Under the pieces are notes generated by a model that was not told where the DNA came from, did not search any database, and saw nothing but the letters and a program-made list of their open reading frames with translations. Source: CAZMFZ01 sp046152935 (GTDB lineage: Bacteria > Bacteroidota > Bacteroidia > Cytophagales > UBA9547). Taken from it: a DNA stretch of 11,456 nucleotides. Shown here in pieces: positions 7,219 through 11,456 of this stretch (the first letter of the stretch is position 1; each line of letters starts with the position of its first letter). The position numbers were made by a program, and so were the translations under genes. The DNA lies in the NCBI GenBank assembly GCA_046152935.1, contig JBJXGB010000099.1:1-11456 (forward strand), given 5' to 3'.

Positions 7219-8106
7219 ATGAAAACGAACAAAACTAAAATTATGTATGTGTTGGCTTCGGGGGCTATTGCAGCCTCGTTACTGTTGGGTGCTTGTGCAA
7301 AGAAAAGTGACGATCCAGTAGTTACACCAGTTGCTGAACCTGGTGCTGGCGACATTGGTAAAGCAAATTTAGTAGCTCATTGGGATTTTGAAGGCAGCGG
7401 CAAAGAAGAAAAATCCGGTAAAATGCCAGCTTCGTCTGTAAATGCAACATATTCTGCTGGTGCAAAAGGGCAAGCACTAACCTTGGCAGAAGGTTATTTA
7501 TTGTTTGATGAATTAACCGCTTTAAATACGATGCCAAGCTACACTGTGAGTGCATGGGTGAATGTGGAAAATAATGGGTCTCGTCCAACGCCATTTTTCT
7601 CACTTACAAGACAATTAACTGGAGGATCTACGCCTTGGGATGGCAATATCAACTTCTTTGCGGAAACTTTTGGTATTGGCACAGATACCATGCGTGTCAA
7701 AGTATACATGGTTACCAACAATAATGGCTCTTCAAGCGGACAAGATTGCCTAAACGACCCTTCAAAAGGTGGAGTGCAGGCTTTTAGGGGAGCAGGAAAA
7801 TGGTCGCATGTTGCCGTGGTTTGGGATGCTGCTACTTCTAAATTTGGTATTTATGGCAATGCCGTTAAGATTAGCAATCCGGAATGGGAACTTCGGAAAA
7901 ATGGTGATGTGCCTGTAGGTGCGGTCACTTTCTTTACGCCAACCAAAGTAGTAATTGGTGCTTGGGGTTCTAATTTACCCGGACAAACTGCCGAAGGATG
8001 GCAAGTACCAATGACAGGTAAAATTGATGAATTGAGAGTTTGGAACAAAGCTCTTTCTCCTGAAGAATTAACTTCTCTTTATGCCTTAGAATCAGCAGGC
8101 AAGTAA
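7219..8106 (+). CDS. LamG-like jellyroll lipoprotein, probable surface glycan-binding protein
   Basis: The first 26 residues are a lipoprotein signal ending in LLGAC (Cys26). A flexible segment rich in Pro, Val and Glu follows (residues 27-45). The rest fits a concanavalin A-like LamG/Laminin_G_3 domain: ANLVAHWDFEGSG (49-61), LTLAEGYLLF, PSYTVSAWVNVE (106-117), GKWSHVAVVWDAATSKFGIYGN (about 193-214) and the typical ending GKIDELRVWNKALSPEEL (267-284). These domains bind sugars or sit beside enzymes. I see no hydrolase motif, so a binding role after susCD (the SusE/SGBP position) is the best inference. It begins 44 bp after susD. The residues after the lipid cysteine (AKKSDD) are charged in the way described for surface-export signals of Bacteroidota lipoproteins. 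A hairpin terminator follows its stop. Confidence 0.85.
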   Translation: MKTNKTKIMYVLASGAIAASLLLGACAKKSDDPVVTPVAEPGAGDIGKANLVAHWDFEGSGKEEKSGKMPASSVNATYSAGAKGQALTLAEGYLLFDELTALNTMPSYTVSAWVNVENNGSRPTPFFSLTRQLTGGSTPWDGNINFFAETFGIGTDTMRVKVYMVTNNNGSSSGQDCLNDPSKGGVQAFRGAGKWSHVAVVWDAATSKFGIYGNAVKISNPEWELRKNGDVPVGAVTFFTPTKVVIGAWGSNLPGQTAEGWQVPMTGKIDELRVWNKALSPEELTSLYALESAGK

Positions 8107-8117
8107 ATAAGCACAGT

Positions 8118-8159
8118 AAAGGCAGGATAGAAAAACTAAACCTTCTATTCTGCTTTTTT
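8118..8159 (+). terminator. Intrinsic-terminator-like hairpin inside the operon
   Basis: GCAGGATAGAA (8122-8132) pairs with TTCTATTCTGC (8143-8153), eleven pairs with one G-U, around a ten-base loop. It is followed at once by six Ts (8154-8159), and the As at 8118-8120 can extend the stem into that T-run. It lies 12 nt after the LamG lipoprotein stop and 28 nt before the GH144 start, so transcripts reaching the enzyme gene must read through it or start after it. Confidence 0.7.
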
Positions 8160-8187
8160 CCATTCACTTTAATTTGATAATAGACAA

Positions 8188-9858
8188 ATGAACATTTCCC
8201 CAAATTCAGTATTCGCCATCGCATTCATTTTTCTTATTCTTTCTTGCAAAAAAGAAAGCACTACAGATACAAATGTCAATCCTAGCACCATTGCTACTAA
8301 TCTAAACTACAAAGTCATCACCATTGGTGGGAAAACGAGTGCTAAAAATTTCAACATTGCCAAAAATGCACCGATAAAAATCACTTTTTCGGCTCAGCTC
8401 GATGCCAATTCGATCAAAGACAATGTTTTTATTATCAAGAATACAAACAGCACCGCAATAGCTTTCAATTATTTGCTTGAAAACAACGATAGCACTTTGT
8501 CGCTAACACCAACAGTAGGCTACGAGTACATTTCAAGCTATACATTTAGATTATTGCCTACCCTAAAATCGAAGCAAAATCAACTATTGAACACCACTTT
8601 TAGCACCGGTTTTACCACCGCTATCGACTCTAGCAATAAATTTGACGTCATTTCAGATGATGAATTGCTTACATTGGTTCAAAAACAAACCTTCAAGTAT
8701 TTTTGGGATTTTGGTCACCCCACCTCGGGCATGGCTCGCGAACGCAACTCCTCTGGCGACATTGTCACTTCTGGCGGCACTGGTTTTGGCATCATGGCGA
8801 TGATAGTAGCCATCGAAAGAGGCTTCATCACCCGACAAGAAGGTCTTGCAAGGCTCACTAAAATGGTCGATTTTCTCACAAACAGTGCCATTCGCTACCA
8901 TGGCGCTTATCCGCATTGGCTCAATGGAGCTACTGGCGCTACTATTGCTTTCAGTACCAAAGACAATGGAGCCGATCTGGTAGAGACTTCTTTCCTCTTT
9001 CAAGGTTTACTTACAGCAAGGCAGTATTTCGATGGCTCAGGTGCAGATGAATTGGCTCTAAAAACTAAAATAAACACCCTTTGGAACAACGTGGAATGGA
9101 ATTGGTTTACCAAAAACAACGAAAATGCACTTTATTGGCATTGGTCGCCCACCTACAATTGGGATATGAACATGAAAATATCGGGCTACAACGAGGCTTT
9201 GATTACCTATGTATTAGCGGCTTCTTCTACCACCCACACAATTGCAAAAGCAGTGTACGACAATGGCTGGACAAGAAACGGCAGCTTTGTAAACAACAAA
9301 ACTTTTTACAACACAAAATTGCCTTTGGGCTACGATTTTGGCGGGCCATTGTTTTTTACCCACTATTCTTTTCTGGGGCTGAACCCAAATTTGCTCACCG
9401 ACAAATACACCAATTACTACGATCAAGGTCTGGCACATTCCGTTATCAACTTCAATTATTGTAAAGCAAATCCCAAAAACTTCAATGGCTACAGTGCCGA
9501 TTGTTGGGGGCTAACGGCCAGCGACAACAACATTGGAGGCTATTCAGCCCACGATCCAAACAATGATCTGGGCATAATATCGCCAACAGCGGCATTGTCG
9601 TCTTTTCCATACACACCCACGCAGTCGATGGCGGCACTCAAATTTTTCTACTATAAATTGGGCGATAAAATATGGAAGCAATATGGTTTTGTCGATGCCT
9701 TCAACCTTACCAATATTTGGTATGCCGATTCTTTTTTGGCTATCGACCAAGGCCCAATAATAGTGATGATCGAAAACCACCGTTCTAAACTGCTATGGAA
9801 TTTATTTATGAGCTGCCCCGAGGTAGAAAATGGATTAGTAAAATTAGGGTTAAAGTAG
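8188..9858 (+). CDS. GH144 endo-beta-1,2-glucanase-type lipoprotein with N-terminal Ig-like domain
   Basis: GH144 enzymes cleave beta-1,2-glucan internally by an inverting mechanism, using an (alpha/alpha)6 barrel; Pfam calls the domain Glycoamylase, a misleading name. Residues 1-20 are a lipoprotein signal (FLILSC, Cys20) followed by KKES, consistent with surface export. Residues about 42-143 look like a bacterial Ig-like (Big_5 type) domain: APIKITFSAQLDANSI, LSLTPT. The catalytic domain runs from about 155 to 552, with FKYFWDFGHP and MARERN (182-187), GTGFGIMA, the acidic cluster D259-x3-D263-x2-E266 in DNGADLVET, GYNEA (E336), FGGPLFFTHYSF (384-395), DCWGLTASD and WYADSFLAIDQGPI. The spacing of the acidic residues agrees with those I recall being implicated by mutagenesis in the Chitinophaga pinensis enzyme. 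The C-terminus (LFMSCPEV...LGLK) is the normal family end, so the gene is complete. The product would act on the cell surface, feeding SusCD. Confidence 0.9.
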   Translation: MNISPNSVFAIAFIFLILSCKKESTTDTNVNPSTIATNLNYKVITIGGKTSAKNFNIAKNAPIKITFSAQLDANSIKDNVFIIKNTNSTAIAFNYLLENNDSTLSLTPTVGYEYISSYTFRLLPTLKSKQNQLLNTTFSTGFTTAIDSSNKFDVISDDELLTLVQKQTFKYFWDFGHPTSGMARERNSSGDIVTSGGTGFGIMAMIVAIERGFITRQEGLARLTKMVDFLTNSAIRYHGAYPHWLNGATGATIAFSTKDNGADLVETSFLFQGLLTARQYFDGSGADELALKTKINTLWNNVEWNWFTKNNENALYWHWSPTYNWDMNMKISGYNEALITYVLAASSTTHTIAKAVYDNGWTRNGSFVNNKTFYNTKLPLGYDFGGPLFFTHYSFLGLNPNLLTDKYTNYYDQGLAHSVINFNYCKANPKNFNGYSADCWGLTASDNNIGGYSAHDPNNDLGIISPTAALSSFPYTPTQSMAALKFFYYKLGDKIWKQYGFVDAFNLTNIWYADSFLAIDQGPIIVMIENHRSKLLWNLFMSCPEVENGLVKLGLK

Positions 9859-9862
9859 GCCT

Positions 9863-9918
9863 CCTTTGTTGGTGTTTTCACCAACAAAGTTGCCTTTGTT
9901 GGTGTTTTCACCAACAAA
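9863..9918. repeat. Tandem pair of identical hairpins after the GH144 gene
   Basis: A 26-bp unit (CCTTTGTTGGTG, TTTT, CACCAACAAA) occurs at 9863-9888 and again at 9893-9918 with no mismatch, a 30-bp period. Each copy folds into a near-perfect stem of 10-11 bp with a TTTT loop and is nearly symmetrical, so it could act on both strands. A third copy that has lost one arm and the loop (CTTTGTTCACC) lies at 9950-9960. No long T-run follows either copy. Termination, transcript 3'-end protection or a small repeat element are all possible. Confidence 0.8.
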
Positions 9919-10011
9919 CGAGTACAAAGGAAATAGGCTTTTGTGGTCGCTTTGTTCACCATTAAGTTTGAGTTTGTTTGTTTAAATAGTTTTTTGTTAG
10001 TATTTAGTGCT

Positions 10012-10045
10012 ACACCTTGGTCTTTCTAAGATTAAGGTGTTTTTT
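10012..10045 (+). terminator. Strong intrinsic terminator downstream of the PUL operon
   Basis: ACACCTTGGTCTT (10012-10024) pairs with AAGATTAAGGTGT (10028-10040), thirteen pairs including two central G-U pairs, around the three-base loop TCT. A run of six Ts (10040-10045) overlaps its end, followed by GTT. It lies about 150 nt after the GH144 stop and about 165 nt before the next gene, separating the PUL from the tail-fibre-like gene. The DNA between this site and the tandem hairpins (9961-10011) is AT-rich and holds no gene that I can see. Confidence 0.8.
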
Positions 10046-10101
10046 GTTGCACAAACCAACCATCAGCTTACCTTTATAGTATTGAGTATGACAGGTAAGA
10101 A

Positions 10102-10131
10102 TTGATTTTTGAGCAAAACTTATTTATTTTG
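10102..10131 (+). promoter_or_regulatory. Candidate promoter of the tail-fibre-like gene
   Basis: TTG at 10102-10104 and TTATTTTG at 10124-10131 are separated by 19 nt, matching the Bacteroidota -33/-7 arrangement, with seven of eight positions of TAnnTTTG. The ATG at 10210 follows about 70-80 nt after the inferred start of transcription. The leader contains AAAAAAGGAG (10145-10154), which is too far upstream to be a ribosome binding site for that ATG, and is otherwise A/C-rich without a stable hairpin. Confidence 0.4.
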
Positions 10132-10209
10132 AGTTTCGTTTCATAAAAAAGGAGTATCTACACATTCCAAACAACAAACAACTATCTTTAAACTTTACCA
10201 ACGACAACA

Positions 10210-11456
10210 ATGTACTTTACCAAAACAGTACCCACCATTTGCAAAAATATAGTGGCTGCAGCCATCTGCACCGCAGTATTTGCCAATGCAGCCTTTGCAC
10301 AAACCCTGCTCACTGCTGGCGGCACAGCTGATGCCATTACGGTAACTTACCCTGCCAATATCACTGCGGCCGTGCCTGGCATATCGTTTACATTCAAAGC
10401 TATAAGTACAAACACAGGCCCTAGCACACTCGACCTCAATGGTACTGGTGCTGCTACAATTTATAAAAATGGCAACTTCCCTGTGCAAGCAGGCGACATC
10501 AAAGCTGGTGCTTTTGTAACGGTAATATTTGATGGCACTGATTGGCAGATGCTGAGTGTAGGCGGCAATGAGGTAGGAACAGGCAATGTAACTGGCGCTG
10601 GCGCAATAGGAAATATTGCATATTGGACAAGTGGCTCAAATTTAGGGCAGGACAGCAATTTATTTTGGGATACTGCAAATGAATATTTGGGAATAGGCAC
10701 TAGTAGTCCCTCAGGCGATTTGTCGTTTGGGCCCAATGGGGCTGCAAGAGTTATACAGGTAGAAGCTGATCTTAGCGCAAATAATGGTACAGACTTGTTG
10801 GTACAAGCGGGCGGTGCTGGTGTAGCAGGACTCAACCGAACTGGAGGTAACCTAACGTTATCTTCTGGAAATTCTACAGGAAATGTTGGGTCTCGAATCG
10901 AGTTTCTAACACCTGTTCCAGGTGTTTCTGGAAATACTTCTAATACAATCACCCCCAAAATGGTAATATTAGGTAATGGAAATGTAGGGATAGGAACTGG
11001 AACACCTGCTCAACAATTAGAACTAAACAATGGGAATTTACTATTGTCGTCAACCGCTACTTTAGGCAGTGAACTTCGTTTTGAAGAAGGGACAAGTACT
11101 CCAGGCGATCATTACACCGCATTCAGAGCTGGCGACCAAGCCGTTAATATCACTTATACTTTGCCCCTTACAGCCCCTATTACGGGGCAAATGTTAGCAG
11201 CTGGTGCTACACCCACAAATTTAACTTGGGCAAATGCTGGCATCTCTGGCACAGGCACTACTGGTGGCGTTTCATTCTTTAGCAACAACAATACCATTAC
11301 AGCTGATGGCGCAAACTTCTTTTGGGACAATACCAACAAAAGATTGGGAATCGGTACATCTGCTCCACTAGAAGCACTAGATATTTTTTCATCTACCTCC
11401 ACCAATGTTATTGATTTGAGAAGTACTGGAAGTATCGTCAGATTTGTGAACAATGC
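10210..11456 (+). CDS. Secreted phage-tail-fibre-like repeat protein, 3' end outside window
   Basis: From ATG 10210 the frame is open to the window edge: 415 full codons plus two bases. A Sec signal peptide (residues 1-30, ending ANAAFA) shows export. Residues about 31-116 resemble a small module common at the head of tail-fibre-like proteins: a Gly/Thr-rich start, FTFKAISTNTG, LDLNGTGAATIYKNG, then AGDIKAGAFVTVIFDGTDWQML. After it come GIGT-x-x-P repeats at 161-167, 260-266 and 380-386, the type often written NVGIGTxxPxxxLDV. Two 18-residue stretches (150-167 and 369-386) share 12 residues. Bacteroidota proteins of this kind are usually long and often end in a Peptidase_S74 self-cleaving chaperone, or in a sorting domain; neither can be seen here. 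The composition is rich in Gly, Thr, Asn and Ala. It is separated from the PUL by a terminator and has its own candidate promoter. A surface fibre or adhesin is likely, but the role is unknown. Confidence 0.85.
   Translation, partial: MYFTKTVPTICKNIVAAAICTAVFANAAFAQTLLTAGGTADAITVTYPANITAAVPGISFTFKAISTNTGPSTLDLNGTGAATIYKNGNFPVQAGDIKAGAFVTVIFDGTDWQMLSVGGNEVGTGNVTGAGAIGNIAYWTSGSNLGQDSNLFWDTANEYLGIGTSSPSGDLSFGPNGAARVIQVEADLSANNGTDLLVQAGGAGVAGLNRTGGNLTLSSGNSTGNVGSRIEFLTPVPGVSGNTSNTITPKMVILGNGNVGIGTGTPAQQLELNNGNLLLSSTATLGSELRFEEGTSTPGDHYTAFRAGDQAVNITYTLPLTAPITGQMLAAGATPTNLTWANAGISGTGTTGGVSFFSNNNTITADGANFFWDNTNKRLGIGTSAPLEALDIFSSTSTNVIDLRSTGSIVRFVNN
10657..11367 (+). repeat. Diverged internal repeats in the tail-fibre-like gene
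   Basis: The first repeat (10657-10710) encodes NLFWDTANEYLGIGTSSP and the last (11314-11367) encodes NFFWDNTNKRLGIGTSAP, 12 of 18 residues the same. A shorter unit, NVGIGTGTP, lies between them. Each marks the end of one module and the start of the next. The repeats are diverged at the DNA level, so recent slippage is unlikely. Confidence 0.7.

Noticed and set aside
8169..8176. TTAATTTG as a promoter for the GH144 gene
   Set aside because: It is only 12 nt from the ATG and has no convincing -33 element, so it is not listed as a feature.
8188..9858. Naming the enzyme a glucoamylase
   Set aside because: The Pfam name Glycoamylase invites this, but the motifs are those of GH144, not of GH15 alpha-glucan enzymes.
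9863..9961. Possible mini-CRISPR array
   Set aside because: The units are self-complementary hairpins and only 4 bp lies between the two perfect copies, so there is no spacer-sized sequence and no cas gene.
9651..9962. Minus-strand frame encoding repeated LVKTPTK
   Set aside because: The peptide repeats only reflect the two tandem DNA hairpins, and the rest is antisense to GH144.
10461..10958. 165-codon minus-strand frame
   Set aside because: It is antisense to the tail-fibre-like gene, is very proline-rich as expected from reading Gly/Thr-rich codons backwards, and has no recognisable domain.
9859..11456. Prophage boundary or attachment site
   Set aside because: There is no tRNA gene, integrase or other phage gene, and the tail-fibre-like protein carries a host-type Sec signal peptide.

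Overview
The window looks like Bacteroidota chromosome, most likely Cytophagales/Chitinophagales-like, although the sequence does not allow a genus call. The evidence is a SusC/SusD pair, lipoproteins with short lipoboxes, A-rich leaders instead of Shine-Dalgarno sites, TAnnTTTG-like promoter elements and moderately AT-rich DNA. The core is a polysaccharide utilisation locus (PUL). Its full-length enzyme belongs to the GH144 family, whose founding member is an endo-beta-1,2-glucanase, so the predicted substrate is beta-1,2-glucan. No GH3 or other exo-acting enzyme is present in the window.

Layout: 1-1374 (minus) is the 5' part of a secreted or periplasmic beta-propeller sensor of the two-component-regulator-propeller type. 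Its 3' end lies outside the window. The divergent intergenic region (1375-1569) holds a well-matched promoter for the sensor, four tandem 11-bp direct repeats and a perfect 9-bp inverted repeat. The last two are good operator candidates for the operon on the plus strand. That operon runs: 1570 GH144-like protein lacking the middle of the catalytic domain; 2616 SusC-type TonB-dependent transporter (stop and start overlap as TAATG); 5708 SusD-type lipoprotein; 7219 LamG-like jellyroll lipoprotein, a probable surface glycan-binding protein; an intrinsic-terminator-like hairpin at 8118-8159; and 8188 full-length GH144 lipoprotein with an N-terminal Ig-like domain.

Downstream of the operon, 9859-10209 holds two identical tandem hairpins, a decayed third copy, a strong intrinsic terminator and a candidate promoter. 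Then comes the 5' part of a secreted protein with phage-tail-fibre-like modules (10210 to the window end), which appears to be an independent transcription unit.

Working model (inference): the outer-membrane GH144 lipoprotein cuts beta-1,2-glucan. The LamG lipoprotein and SusD hold the fragments and SusC imports them. The propeller sensor would respond to the glycan and act, directly or through a partner, on the phased repeats. The most unusual element is the first gene. Relative to the full-length GH144 it has lost exactly the stretch bounded, in the intact paralogue, by two in-frame TTTTGGC repeats 552 bp apart. That stretch includes the acidic motifs expected to be catalytic, yet the reading frame is still open and sits at the head of the operon.
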